DNA of 64,000 nucleotides, taken from NCBI RefSeq assembly GCF_002159265.1, contig NZ_NFHG01000009.1, positions 61,430 to 125,429 of the forward strand. Direction: 5' to 3'. The notes under the pieces are model-generated. The model was not told where the DNA came from. It searched no databases and saw only the letters and a program-made list of their open reading frames with translations. The position numbers were made by a program, and so were the translations under genes. The DNA is from Flavonifractor sp. An82 (lineage in GTDB: Bacteria; Bacillota; Clostridia; Oscillospirales; Oscillospiraceae). Below, piece after piece: positions 41,654 to 50,088 of this stretch (position 1 is the stretch's first letter; the number at the start of each line of letters is the position of its first letter).

Positions 41654-41720
41654 TGGCTCCGGGATTCGAACGGTTCGATTGTTAGGAGGCGGTCGCTCTA
41701 TCCTGCTGAGCTACAGGGAC
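41654..41720 (-). pseudogene. Degenerate tRNA-Arg, array unit 3
   Basis: A 5' half GTCCCTGTAGCTCAGCAGG...CGCCTCCTAA (core at 41682-41688) joined to a short tail with GTTCGAATCCCGGAGCCA. The tail does not pair with the acceptor, and the T arm is shortened. The block 41628-41720 is a diverged copy of 41824-41916. Confidence 0.7.
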
Positions 41721-41784
41721 ATCTATAAAATATTAAGTTATTGACTATTGCCTTTTTCCTAAAGGTGTTTGTTGTAACGCGACC

Positions 41785-41823
41785 TTAGGAGGCGACCGCT
41801 CTATCCAACTGAGCTACGGGGGC
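41785..41823 (-). pseudogene. tRNA-Arg 5' half, array unit 4
   Basis: GCCCCCGTAGCTCAGTTGG...CGCCTCCTAA ending at core 41785-41791. No 3' half follows. Confidence 0.7.
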
Positions 41824-41850
41824 TTATACAGAAAATATTCAATTTTACAG

Positions 41851-41916
41851 GGCTCCAGGATTCGAACGATTCGATTTTTAGGAGGCGGTCGCTCTATCCT
41901 GCTGAGCTACAGGCGC
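41851..41916 (-). pseudogene. Split chromosomal tRNA-Arg(CCT) 5' half with element tail, array unit 5 (attR)
   Basis: 5' half GCGCCTGTAGCTCAGCAGG...GACCGCCTCCTAA (41916-41878), matching the 3' half at 18089-18133 in acceptor and anticodon stems. It is now followed by an element-derived tail with GTTCGAATCCTGGAGCC that cannot complete the cloverleaf. Core 41878-41884. Confidence 0.82.
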
Positions 41917-41959
41917 ATATGAATCTGCGGGCGGAACAAAAACCCGCCAATACCGAATT

Positions 41960-41988
41960 ATTGTAACCCAATTTCCGGTTGGTGTCAA
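41960..41988 (-). promoter_or_regulatory. Original promoter of the tRNA-Arg locus
   Basis: Leftward TTGACA (41988-41983), 17-base spacer, TACAAT (41965-41960). It now transcribes the array of tRNA halves, with intact tRNA-Arg unit 1 last. Confidence 0.85.
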
Positions 41989-42040
41989 CGCTGACGGGTG
42001 GAAACATGCGGGTTTTTGTTGGTTTTTTTGCGGAAAGCTG

Positions 42041-42070
42041 TTGCATCGCCCGCGGGGCGTGCGGTATAAT
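42041..42070 (+). promoter_or_regulatory. Predicted typA promoter
   Basis: TTGCAT (42041-42046), 18-base spacer, TATAAT (42065-42070). It leaves a leader of about 110 bases. Confidence 0.7.
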
Positions 42071-42186
42071 TAAGAGTCGAGCTTATCAGAATATTGCATA
42101 CACCCAAATGTATGCCTTTTTGCGGGATATTTGCCGGGAAACTCAGGGCCCGGCGGTCTTGCCAGTATATCGGGAGGAAAGTTTAC

Positions 42187-44010
42187 ATGCAGAACGAGAA
42201 ATTACGCAACGTAGCCATCATCGCCCACGTCGACCATGGCAAGACCACCCTGGTGGACGAAATGCTCAAGCAGGGCGGCATCTACCGCGAGAACCAGGCC
42301 ACCGTGGAGCGCGTCATGGACTCCAACGATCTGGAGCGTGAGCGCGGCATCACCATTCTGGCCAAGAACACCGCCGTCCACTACAAGGACGTGAAGATCA
42401 ACATCGTGGACACCCCCGGCCACGCCGACTTCGGCGGCGAGGTGGAGCGCATCCTGAAGATGGTCAACGGCGTCATCCTGCTGGTGGATGCTGCCGAGGG
42501 CCCCATGCCCCAGACCCGCTTCGTGCTGTCCAAGGCCCTGGAGCTGGGCCACAAGGTCATCGTGGTGGTCAACAAGATCGACCGCCCCGACCAGCGCATC
42601 CACGAGGTCATGGACGAGGTGCTGGAGCTGCTGCTGGACCTGAACGCCACCGACGAGCAGTTCGAGTCCCCCACCCTGTTCTGCTCCGGCCGCCAGGGCA
42701 CCGCCTCCTACTCCCCCGACCAGCCCGGCACCGATCTGGTGCCCCTGTTTGAGACCATCGTCAACTATATCCCCGCCCCCGAGGCCGATGTGGAGGCTCC
42801 CTTCCAGATGCTGGTGTCCTCCATCGACTACAACGAGTTTGTGGGCCGGATCGCCATCGGCCGCATTGAGCGGGGCACTGTGAAACAGAACCAGGAGATC
42901 GTGGTGTGCAACTACCACAACCCCGATGAGGCCCCCAAGAAGGCCAAGGCCACCGCTCTGTACCAGTTTGACGGTCTGGGCAAGGTGCCCGTCACCGAGG
43001 CCGACGCCGGCAACATCATCGCCATGAGCGGTATCGGCGAGATCACCATCGGCGACACCATCTGCGCCCCCGACGCGGTGGAGCCCATCGAGTTCGTCAA
43101 GATCTCCGCCCCCACCATCGAGATGACCTTCTCCGTCAACGACTCCCCCTTCGCCGGCAAGGAGGGCAAGTTCGTCACCTCCCGCCAGCTGCGTGAGCGT
43201 CTGTTCCGGGAGACCATGAAGGACGTGTCCCTGCGGGTCACCGAGACCGACTCCACCGACGCCTTCAACGTGGCCGGCCGCGGCGAGATGAGCCTGTCCA
43301 TCCTTATCGAGACCATGCGCCGCGAGGGCTACGAGTTCCAGGTCTCTCCCCCCCGTGTGCTCTTCCAGGAGATCGACGGCAAGAAGTGCGAGCCCATCGA
43401 GCGCCTGGTGGTGGACGTGCCCTCCGACAGCGTGGGCGCCGTCATCGAGAAGATCGGCTCCCGCAAGGGCGACCTGCTGGAGATGACCCCCGTGGGCGAC
43501 CGGATGAAGATCGAGTTCCTGGTGCCCTCCCGCGGCCTGTTCGGCTACCGCAACGAGTTCCTCACCGACACCAAGGGCGAGGGCATCATGGCCTCCGTGT
43601 TCGAGTGCTACGCCCCCATGAAGGGCGAGATCCAGCGCCGCAACTCCGGCTCCCTGGTGTCCTTCGAGACCGGCGAGAGCGTGACCTACGGCCTGTTCAA
43701 CGCTCAGGAGCGCGGCGTGCTCTTCATCGGCGCGGGCGTGCCCGTGTATGCCGGCATGGTGGTGGGCGAGACCCCCAAGCAGGAGGATATCTCCGTCAAC
43801 ATCTGCAAGAAGAAGCAGCTGACCAATATGCGTGCCTCCGGCTCCGACGAGGCCCTGCGCCTCACCCCGCCCCGCCAGATGTCCCTGGAGCAGTGCCTGG
43901 AGTTCCTGGCCGACGACGAGCTGCTGGAGGTCACCCCCCAGAGCCTGCGCCTGCGCAAGCGCATCCTCAGCCACGCCGACCGCATGAAGGCCCTGAAAGG
44001 CGGCAAGTGA
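42187..44010 (+). CDS. typA: Ribosome-associated GTPase TypA/BipA
   Basis: Translational GTPase of 607 residues involved in ribosome assembly and stress adaptation. G1 AHVDHGKTT, G2 ERGITI, G3 DTPGHAD and G4 NKID are intact, and the BipA-specific C-terminal domain is present (NMRASGSDEALRLTPPRQMSLEQCLEF). The start at 42187 follows GGGAGGAAAG; longer frames upstream cross the promoter. It is the first gene right of the island and has its own terminator. Confidence 0.97.
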   Translation: MQNEKLRNVAIIAHVDHGKTTLVDEMLKQGGIYRENQATVERVMDSNDLERERGITILAKNTAVHYKDVKINIVDTPGHADFGGEVERILKMVNGVILLVDAAEGPMPQTRFVLSKALELGHKVIVVVNKIDRPDQRIHEVMDEVLELLLDLNATDEQFESPTLFCSGRQGTASYSPDQPGTDLVPLFETIVNYIPAPEADVEAPFQMLVSSIDYNEFVGRIAIGRIERGTVKQNQEIVVCNYHNPDEAPKKAKATALYQFDGLGKVPVTEADAGNIIAMSGIGEITIGDTICAPDAVEPIEFVKISAPTIEMTFSVNDSPFAGKEGKFVTSRQLRERLFRETMKDVSLRVTETDSTDAFNVAGRGEMSLSILIETMRREGYEFQVSPPRVLFQEIDGKKCEPIERLVVDVPSDSVGAVIEKIGSRKGDLLEMTPVGDRMKIEFLVPSRGLFGYRNEFLTDTKGEGIMASVFECYAPMKGEIQRRNSGSLVSFETGESVTYGLFNAQERGVLFIGAGVPVYAGMVVGETPKQEDISVNICKKKQLTNMRASGSDEALRLTPPRQMSLEQCLEFLADDELLEVTPQSLRLRKRILSHADRMKALKGGK

Positions 44011-44020
44011 TCTGACTTGT

Positions 44021-44062
44021 AAAAACAGCGGCCCATCTCCCCCGGGATGGGCCGCTGTTTTA
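44021..44062 (+). terminator. Terminator of typA
   Basis: AAAACAGCGGCCCATC pairs with GATGGGCCGCTGTTTT around TCCCCCGG. Confidence 0.88.
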
Positions 44063-44095
44063 TGGACATACATGATCGTAAGGAGAGAGTGAGAG

Positions 44096-44929
44096 ATGCT
44101 GGATCTTCTGTTAGCCATCCTGTCCAGCGCGCTGGTGTCCGCCATGCTGCGCATCGGAGAGCGCCGTACCTCCGGCATGTACGGCCGTTTCGCCATGAAT
44201 TACCTGTCCGGGGCCATCCTGGCCTATCTGGCCATGTCCTCCCGGGCCTTCTCCCTGGAGGGGGGCGGCTGGGCGGCCCTGGGGCTGGGCGCCGCCCAGG
44301 GCCTACTCTACCTGGGCACTCTGGTGATCCTCCAGGGCAACATCCGCAGAAACGGTGTGATTTTGTCGGGCACCTTTGCCCGGCTGGGCCTGGTGGTGCC
44401 CATGCTGTTCGCCGTGGTGGCTTTTGGGGAGCTGCCTACCGGGGTGCAGCTGGCGGGCTTCGTGCTGGCCTGCGCCGCCATCTGGCTCATCCGCACCGAC
44501 AGCGCCGGAGAGGCGGTGACCAGCAAGACCGGCCTGTTGCTGCTGCTGGTGTGCTCCGGCCTCACCGACAGCCTGGCCAAGATCTTTGAGGCGGTGGGCA
44601 GCCGGGACCTGGACGGCTGGTTTCTGCTCATCACCTTCCTGGTGGCCCTGGTGGTATGCCTGGGCATGGTGGTCTATAAAAAGGAGCACCTGGGCTGGCG
44701 GGAGGTGCTGTACGGCTGCTTGGTGGGCATTCCCAACTACGGCTCGGTGTTCTTCCTGCTGCGGGCCCTGACCCAACTGCCCGCCGTGCTGGTGTACCCC
44801 ACCTACAGCGCCGGCACCATTCTGGTCATCAGCCTCATCGGCGTGGCCGCCTTCCGGGAGCGTCCCGGCAAGCGCCAGTGGTGCGGCCTGGCCATCATCC
44901 TGGTGGCGCTGGTGCTGCTCAACCTGTGA
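44096..44929 (+). CDS. DMT-superfamily (EamA-like) transporter
   Basis: Integral membrane protein of 277 residues with about ten hydrophobic helices in two five-helix repeats, the drug/metabolite transporter layout. Segments such as GRFAMNYLSGAILAYLAMS and PAVLVYPTYSAGTILVISLIGVAAFRERP mark the EamA repeats. Substrate and direction cannot be told. The ATG follows AAGGAGAGAG. It is flanked by two terminators, so it is monocistronic. Confidence 0.85.
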   Translation: MLDLLLAILSSALVSAMLRIGERRTSGMYGRFAMNYLSGAILAYLAMSSRAFSLEGGGWAALGLGAAQGLLYLGTLVILQGNIRRNGVILSGTFARLGLVVPMLFAVVAFGELPTGVQLAGFVLACAAIWLIRTDSAGEAVTSKTGLLLLLVCSGLTDSLAKIFEAVGSRDLDGWFLLITFLVALVVCLGMVVYKKEHLGWREVLYGCLVGIPNYGSVFFLLRALTQLPAVLVYPTYSAGTILVISLIGVAAFRERPGKRQWCGLAIILVALVLLNL

Positions 44930-44934
44930 CCGCG

Positions 44935-44968
44935 AAAAAAGCCTGCTGCGTGTGCAGCAGGCTTTTTT
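44935..44968. terminator. Bidirectional terminator between transporter and dnaC
   Basis: AAAAAAGCCTGCTGC and GCAGCAGGCTTTTTT form a 15-bp stem with loop GTGT. Confidence 0.9.
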
Positions 44969-44979
44969 GATATTGCAGG

Positions 44980-45984
44980 TCACAGCTGCTTCTTGCGCTG
45001 GAGCCGGATGTCCTCGCCGTAGAAGGGAAGCACCCGGTACTCCCCCTCCAGCCGGGAGGAGATCTGGGGCGTGTAGCGCTGGCGCACCTGGGCCATGGTC
45101 AGGTTGGAGGAGATCACCGTCTGCTTGTTGGCCATGAGCCGGGCATTGACCAGGGTGTACAGGGCGGACTGGACGAAGGGTGTGGTGAGCTCGCTGCCCA
45201 GATCGTCCAGGATCAGCAGGTCGCAGCCCAGGTACCGCTTGGTCTCGTCCTTGGCCTCCTCGGCGTCCAGCCGGTCCCGGGCGAACTTCTGCTCCTCAAA
45301 CCGGGCAAACACGTTGACCGCCGTGTCGTACACCACGGAGAAGCCGTTTTCCGACACGGTGCGGGCGATGCAGGCGGACAGGAAGGTCTTGCCCAGCCCC
45401 GGCGGGCCCGAAAGAAACAGGTTGCGCAGCCTGAACCGGCCGAACTTCCGGGCGTAGTTGGAGCACATATCGAAGATGAACTCCATGTTCTCCCGGGGGG
45501 AGATCTCCTCCCCCGGCCAGGCCAAGGGGGAATAGTAGTCCATGGAGAAGGTCTCAAAGGACTGCTCCCCCAGGTCCAGCAGCTTGGACAGCTCCTTGAT
45601 CTGCTCCTCGCCGCACAGTTTTTTCAGGCAGGTGCACATACGGGCTCCCACCCAGCCGGTGTCGTTGCACTTGGGGCAGGCGGGCTGCTCGTCCAGAGCG
45701 TCGGCCCCCCAGCCGTTCTGAAGGAGCAGATGGGTACGCTCGGCCTGGAGGGACAGGTTGTGGTCCTTGATGACCTGGATGGAGGGGGCCGGGTCCCGGC
45801 CCTCCCGCAGGGAGGAGGCGATGATCTGATACACCGTCCCTTTCAGCTCCCGGTCGATCTCCCGGAGCCGGGGCAGCTGGGCATAGATCTCCTCCTTGCG
45901 GCGGGCAAGGGCCTCCTCCCGCCGGCGGCGCTCCTCCTCCAGCCGCCGGGTGGCCCGACTCAGCACGCTGGCCTCGTATCCCAT
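44980..45984 (-). CDS. dnaC: DnaC/DnaI-type helicase loader ATPase
   Basis: AAA+ ATPase of 334 residues that loads DnaB onto DNA. An N-terminal coiled region is followed by a zinc site (CPKC at 103-106 and CTC at 117-119), Walker A GPPGLGKT (193-200) and Walker B LLILDDLG. This matches Bacillus DnaI. It begins four bases after the stop of the DnaD-domain gene, forming a primosome operon. Its target helicase is at the left edge of the window. Confidence 0.92.
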   Translation of the reverse strand: MGYEASVLSRATRRLEEERRRREEALARRKEEIYAQLPRLREIDRELKGTVYQIIASSLREGRDPAPSIQVIKDHNLSLQAERTHLLLQNGWGADALDEQPACPKCNDTGWVGARMCTCLKKLCGEEQIKELSKLLDLGEQSFETFSMDYYSPLAWPGEEISPRENMEFIFDMCSNYARKFGRFRLRNLFLSGPPGLGKTFLSACIARTVSENGFSVVYDTAVNVFARFEEQKFARDRLDAEEAKDETKRYLGCDLLILDDLGSELTTPFVQSALYTLVNARLMANKQTVISSNLTMAQVRQRYTPQISSRLEGEYRVLPFYGEDIRLQRKKQL

Positions 45985-45987
45985 GGC

Positions 45988-46989
45988 TTATCCCTCCTTG
46001 TCCCGTTCCTTCTCCTGCCGGAGAAACTCCCGCATGCGTTCCAGATCCTCCCGCACCCGCCGGTCCACCTCGCCGGGGGCGGCGGGGTGGTCCTGCATGG
46101 CGGGTCTGCTGCCGCCGGCGGAGCCGGCAGTCTGGGCCGTCCGGGCGGGCTTGTCCCCCGCCTCGATCTCCGCCAGGGTGTGTAGGTTCTTCTTGTGCCA
46201 GCCCAGCAGGATACCGTTCATGTAGTCCCAGTCCATCTGCTGCTTCTTGTACACTGTCTTTTCGTAGGCCAGCCGCAGCACCTCGTCGGGGAAGCCCATG
46301 TCAGTCCAGGCGGCCACCTTCTTCTTCTCCTTCTCCACCAGAGGCCGGGGCTTGAGGCCCAGCAGCTGGAGAATGGCCCCCTCCCGGGTGCGGTAGAGGC
46401 TCTTGCGCTTTAAGTGGGCGTCAGCGGCCTGAGCGGTATCCACCCCCAGCCGCTTCCAGGCAAAGCCCTCCTTCAGTACCTGGGACATGCGGGGCCGCTG
46501 GCCCGCGCCGTATTTCCGTTCAAACTCCTCCACGCACCAGCTCACCAGCAGGCAGATCACCTCGGCAGGGAGGGCTAAATAGTCATACAGAGTGTACAGG
46601 CTCTTGAGGTCGGAGGTGGACAGCACCTTGCCCAGCCGCCGCTGGACCTCGTTCACCAGGCCGGGGAAGGTGGAGGTGGCGTCCTCGATCTCCCGGGTGA
46701 TGTCGGCGGCGGTATAGTCGGGAGGGCCCTGGGGGGCGGGGATAGGGGCGGCCTCCTCCCGGGCCTTACCGTCGGACAGGCCCAGATTCACCAGGGCGGC
46801 GGAGGCCTCCTCCAGCCGCTGGCCGTCCCACTTGAGCCCCTTCCGGGCCTGGGCCGGGTCCAGCTCTCCCCCGTGGCGGAGCAGCCACAGGTAGAGCAGG
46901 GCGGCGTCCCCGTTGCCGCAGGCGGTGAGCCGGTCGGCCGCCCGGGCGTCCATGGATATGATATTGCCCGGCAGCAGCAGCTCCGGCAT
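45988..46989 (-). CDS. dnaD: DnaD-domain primosome protein
   Basis: Protein of 333 residues with an N-terminal winged-helix-like part, two central DnaD-type helical regions (ITREIEDATSTFPGLVNEVQRRLGKVLSTSDLKSLYTLYDYLALP, and the KVAAWTDMGFPDEVLRLAYEKTVYKKQQMDWDYMNGILLGWHKKNL repeat) and a charged tail. Bacillus DnaB/DnaD remodel origin DNA before helicase loading. The start at 46989 follows AGGGGGAT; upstream ATGs lack a ribosome site. It is operonic with dnaC. Confidence 0.88.
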   Translation of the reverse strand: MPELLLPGNIISMDARAADRLTACGNGDAALLYLWLLRHGGELDPAQARKGLKWDGQRLEEASAALVNLGLSDGKAREEAAPIPAPQGPPDYTAADITREIEDATSTFPGLVNEVQRRLGKVLSTSDLKSLYTLYDYLALPAEVICLLVSWCVEEFERKYGAGQRPRMSQVLKEGFAWKRLGVDTAQAADAHLKRKSLYRTREGAILQLLGLKPRPLVEKEKKKVAAWTDMGFPDEVLRLAYEKTVYKKQQMDWDYMNGILLGWHKKNLHTLAEIEAGDKPARTAQTAGSAGGSRPAMQDHPAAPGEVDRRVREDLERMREFLRQEKERDKEG

Positions 46990-47175
46990 AGGGCATCCCC
47001 CTCTCTGTGATATCGTACCTGTTATCATACCACATACCCGGGGGGCGGTACAATCCCGGAGCAGATATTTCCGCCGGAGCTTTGGGCCAGCTCGAAAATT
47101 AACGAAGAATTTGTTTTTCTTCCAGGACGGGATGTGATATAATAACATATCTAATTATGGTCAGGAGGGGTTTGC

Positions 47176-47490
47176 ATGAAAAACCGCGTCGCCGTTACCA
47201 TTGCCGGGCAGGAATACACCCTGGTTGGCACCGAGGACGCCGGCTATACCGAGAAGGTGGCAGCCCACGTGGACGAAAAGGTGCGGGAGGTCATGGAAGG
47301 CGCCCGCGTCTCTCTGGTGGACGGTGCCGTCCTGGCGGCGGTGAATATTGCCGACGAATATTTTAAAGAGGTGGAGGCGGCGGAGAACCTGCGCCGCCAG
47401 CTGAAGGAATATCTGGAGGAGGCCACCAAGATGAAGCTGGAGCTCTCCGAGGCCAAGCGGGAGATCTTCAAGCTGCAGAACAAGAAGTAA
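47176..47490 (+). CDS. zapA: Cell division protein ZapA
   Basis: Protein of 104 residues. The N-terminal head (VAVTIAGQEYTLVGTEDAGYTEKVAAHVDEKVREVM) and C-terminal coiled coil (ENLRRQLKEYLEEATKMKLELSEAKREIFKLQ) are the ZapA plan. It bundles FtsZ filaments at mid-cell. A TATAAT box lies at 47138-47143. It precedes the U32 peptidase gene, a frequent clostridial neighbour. AGGAGGG precedes the ATG. Confidence 0.9.
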   Translation: MKNRVAVTIAGQEYTLVGTEDAGYTEKVAAHVDEKVREVMEGARVSLVDGAVLAAVNIADEYFKEVEAAENLRRQLKEYLEEATKMKLELSEAKREIFKLQNKK

Positions 47491-47533
47491 GGAAACGGGG
47501 GGCGCCATGCCCCCCTGCTCCGGGAGGGATCGT

Positions 47534-49612
47534 ATGTTGGAACTGCTCGCCCCCGCCGGGTCCATGGAGGCCGTGGCGGCGGCTGTTCAGAACGGCGCGG
47601 ACGCCGTCTATTTGGGATACGGAGATTTTAATGCCCGCCGCAACGCGAAGAATTTCTCCCGGGAGGAATTTGCGGCGGCGGTTTCTTATTGCCATGTGCG
47701 GGGCGCCAAGGTGTATCTCACCCTGAACACCCTGCTCACCGACCGGGAGCTGCCCCAGGCCGCTGACTTTGCGCTGGAGGCCAGCAGTCTGGGGGCCGAC
47801 GCGGTGCTGGTGCAGGACATGGGGGTACTGCGGATGGTCCGCCAGGTGGCCCCCGACCTGCCCGTCCACGCCTCCACCCAGATGACCGTCCACAACCTGG
47901 ACGGCGTCAAGATGGCGGCCGACCTGGGTATGACCCGGGCGGTGCTCTCCCGGGAGCTGTCCCGGGACCAGATCGAATATATCTGCCAGAATTCCCCCAT
48001 CGAGATCGAGGTGTTCGCCCACGGGGCCCTGTGCATGTGCTATTCCGGCCAGTGCTTCCTGTCCTCCGTCATCGGGGGCCGCTCTGGCAACCGGGGCCTG
48101 TGCGCCCAGCCCTGCCGGCTGAAGTACGGCTGGGAGGGCAAGGCGGACTCCTATCCCCTGTCCCTGAAGGACCTGTCTCTGGCGGGCTACCTGCGGGACC
48201 TGCGGAAGATGGGGGTAAAGTGCGTCAAGCTGGAGGGCCGCATGAAGCGGCCCGAATATGTGGCGGTGGTCACCGGCATCTACTCCCGGGCCATCCATGA
48301 GGACCGGGAGCCCACCCCCGAGGAGGTCAACCAGCTCCAGGCCGCCTTCTCCCGCCAGGGCTTCACCCAGGGCTACTATCTGGACCGGCAGGGGAGCCAC
48401 ATGTTCGGCGTGCGGGAGGAGACGAAAGAGCCCAAGGAGCTCTTCGCCATGGCCCGCAACACCTACCAGAGCGGAGAGGCCCAGCGGGTGCCAATTACCT
48501 TCTACGCCATGCTCCGCCCCGGCGAGCCCGCCCACGTGGGGGTCAAGGACCCCGACGACCGGGTGGCCACGGTGGAGGGGCCGGTGCCCGAGGAGGCCCG
48601 CACCCGTCCCCTGACGGCGGACGCGGTGGAAAAGCAGCTGGCCCGTACCGGCGGCACCCCCTACCGGGCTGACCGGATGCGGGTGCTGGTGGAGGACGGC
48701 CTGTCCCTCCCCCTGTCCACCCTCAACGCCCTGCGGCGGGAGGCTCTGGACCAGCTGACAAAGCAGCGGGAGCAGCTGCCCCGCCGCCGTACCGGCCAGT
48801 ACCATCCCGGCGCCCGGTATGAGAACCGGCGGGAGGCCCCCGTCCTCACCATCTCAGTGCGGACAGCGGAGCAGGTTACCAAGGAATTGCTGGACCTGGG
48901 CCCTGCCATGGTGTACATCCCCCTGGAGGAACTGGCCGCCCACCCGGAGAAGGCCCAGGCCCCGGCGGGCACGTCCATCGGCGTCATTCTGCCCCGCATT
49001 GCCTGGGACCGGGAGTTCCCCCAGATGGTGGAGAACCTGAAGAAGGTGAAGGACCTGGGGGTACAGGACGCCCTGGTGGGCAACCTGGGCATGATCCCGG
49101 TGGCCAAAGATCTGGGCTTCACCCTGCGGGGAGATTTCGGCATGGAGGTCTATAATGCTCAGGCGGTGAAAGAATATAAGCGTCTGGGCTTTGCCTCCCT
49201 CACCCTGTCCTTTGAGCTGAAGTTCCCCCAGATCCGGGACCTGTCCAAGAGTCTGAATACCGAGCTCATCACCTACGGCCGGCTGCCCCTGATGATCATG
49301 GAGAACTGCATCATCAAAAACCGCACCGGCTCCTGCAACTGTCAGAACACCAACATTCTGACCGACCGGAAGGGGGCCCGGTTCCCGGTGGTCAAGGCCC
49401 CCGGCTGCCGCAATGAGCTGCTCAACTCCCAAAAGCTCTTCCTGGCGGACAAGGCCGCCGACTACCGCCGCATCGGCCTGTGGGCCCAGCGGCTGATGTT
49501 CACCACCGAAAATCCCCGGGAGTGCGTCCAGGTAGCCCAGCGCTATCTGGACCAGGGAAACTGGAGCCCCAACGAGTACACTCGGGGTCTTTACTATCGA
49601 GATGTGGAGTAA
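47534..49612 (+). CDS. U32-family peptidase with DUF3656 domain
   Basis: Protein of 692 residues. The U32 fold begins ELLAPAGSMEAVAAAVQNGADAVYLG and contains the signature VFAHGALCMCYSGQCFLSS-x-GGRSGNRGLCAQPCR, whose cysteines may hold a metal or Fe-S centre. A DUF3656 collagenase-like region follows, and the C-terminus repeats a second barrel-like segment with Cys-rich GSCNCQNTNILTDRKG. Relatives include RlhA and TrhP, which hydroxylate rRNA or tRNA, so an RNA-modification role is as likely as proteolysis. The start at 47534 follows GGGAGGG. Confidence 0.88.
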   Translation: MLELLAPAGSMEAVAAAVQNGADAVYLGYGDFNARRNAKNFSREEFAAAVSYCHVRGAKVYLTLNTLLTDRELPQAADFALEASSLGADAVLVQDMGVLRMVRQVAPDLPVHASTQMTVHNLDGVKMAADLGMTRAVLSRELSRDQIEYICQNSPIEIEVFAHGALCMCYSGQCFLSSVIGGRSGNRGLCAQPCRLKYGWEGKADSYPLSLKDLSLAGYLRDLRKMGVKCVKLEGRMKRPEYVAVVTGIYSRAIHEDREPTPEEVNQLQAAFSRQGFTQGYYLDRQGSHMFGVREETKEPKELFAMARNTYQSGEAQRVPITFYAMLRPGEPAHVGVKDPDDRVATVEGPVPEEARTRPLTADAVEKQLARTGGTPYRADRMRVLVEDGLSLPLSTLNALRREALDQLTKQREQLPRRRTGQYHPGARYENRREAPVLTISVRTAEQVTKELLDLGPAMVYIPLEELAAHPEKAQAPAGTSIGVILPRIAWDREFPQMVENLKKVKDLGVQDALVGNLGMIPVAKDLGFTLRGDFGMEVYNAQAVKEYKRLGFASLTLSFELKFPQIRDLSKSLNTELITYGRLPLMIMENCIIKNRTGSCNCQNTNILTDRKGARFPVVKAPGCRNELLNSQKLFLADKAADYRRIGLWAQRLMFTTENPRECVQVAQRYLDQGNWSPNEYTRGLYYRDVE

Positions 49613-49618
49613 CCATAG

Positions 49619-50068
49619 ATGAAGCTGAAAATCAAAGCGGTATCCCCCAGGATCGGCCGGGACCTGCCCTGGCCCCAGCGGGCCACCGAAGGCTCCGCCG
49701 GCATGGATCTGTCCGCCTGTATCCAGGAGGATATCATCATTGCCCCCCGGCAGCTGGTGAAAATTCCCACCGGCATTGCCATCGCCCTGCCGGGGCCGGA
49801 GTATGTGGCCCTGGTGTACGCCCGCTCGGGGCTGGGCATCAAACACGGCGTCACCCTGTCCAACGGGGTGGGCGTGGTTGACAGCGACTACCGGGGGGAG
49901 ATCATGGTGGGGCTCACCAATCTGTCCGACGTGCCCTACACCATCCACCCCGGCGACCGCATCGCCCAGCTGGTGGTCACACCCGTGGTCCTGCCGGAGC
50001 TGGAGCGGGTGGAGGAGCTGGACGACACCGGCCGTGGGGCCGGCGGCTTTGGGTCCACCGGGCAATAA
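49619..50068 (+). CDS. dut: dUTP diphosphatase
   Basis: Trimeric dUTPase of 149 residues. All five motifs are present: AGMDLSA, RSGLGIKHG, GVVDSDYRGEI, GDRIAQLVV and the C-terminal RGAGGFGSTG. It hydrolyses dUTP to dUMP, preventing uracil incorporation and feeding dTMP synthesis. It starts six bases after the U32 stop and is followed closely by maf, so the genes share a transcript. Confidence 0.97.
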   Translation: MKLKIKAVSPRIGRDLPWPQRATEGSAGMDLSACIQEDIIIAPRQLVKIPTGIAIALPGPEYVALVYARSGLGIKHGVTLSNGVGVVDSDYRGEIMVGLTNLSDVPYTIHPGDRIAQLVVTPVVLPELERVEELDDTGRGAGGFGSTGQ

Positions 50069-50088
50069 TGGAAAGGAACGAAACTCAC

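Larger units (their letters stand above)
18134..41877. mobile_element. Integrated, partly decayed conjugative element (ICE)
   Basis: About 23.7 kb inserted in the anticodon loop of tRNA-Arg(CCT), bounded by 7-bp TTAGGAG cores. It carries excisionases at both ends, a tyrosine integrase near the right end, and genes typical of Tn1549-like Firmicutes ICEs (DUF6017, PcfB, VirD4, NlpC/P60, DUF4315, DUF4366, topB, ssb). Copies of ATTAGCA near both ends (18271, 18282, 18335; 41308, 41329) are candidate integrase arm sites. No relaxase or VirB4 ATPase is present and VirD4 is truncated, so self-transfer looks lost. Excision may remain possible. Confidence 0.85.

Noticed and set aside
41471..41916. CRISPR-like array of about 90-base spaced repeats
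   Set aside because: The repeats are tRNA-Arg 5' halves of unequal spacing with tRNA structure, and no cas gene is nearby.
42094..42186. Upstream extension of TypA
   Set aside because: The extra 31 codons are not typical of TypA and the ribosome site GGGAGGAAAG directly precedes 42187.
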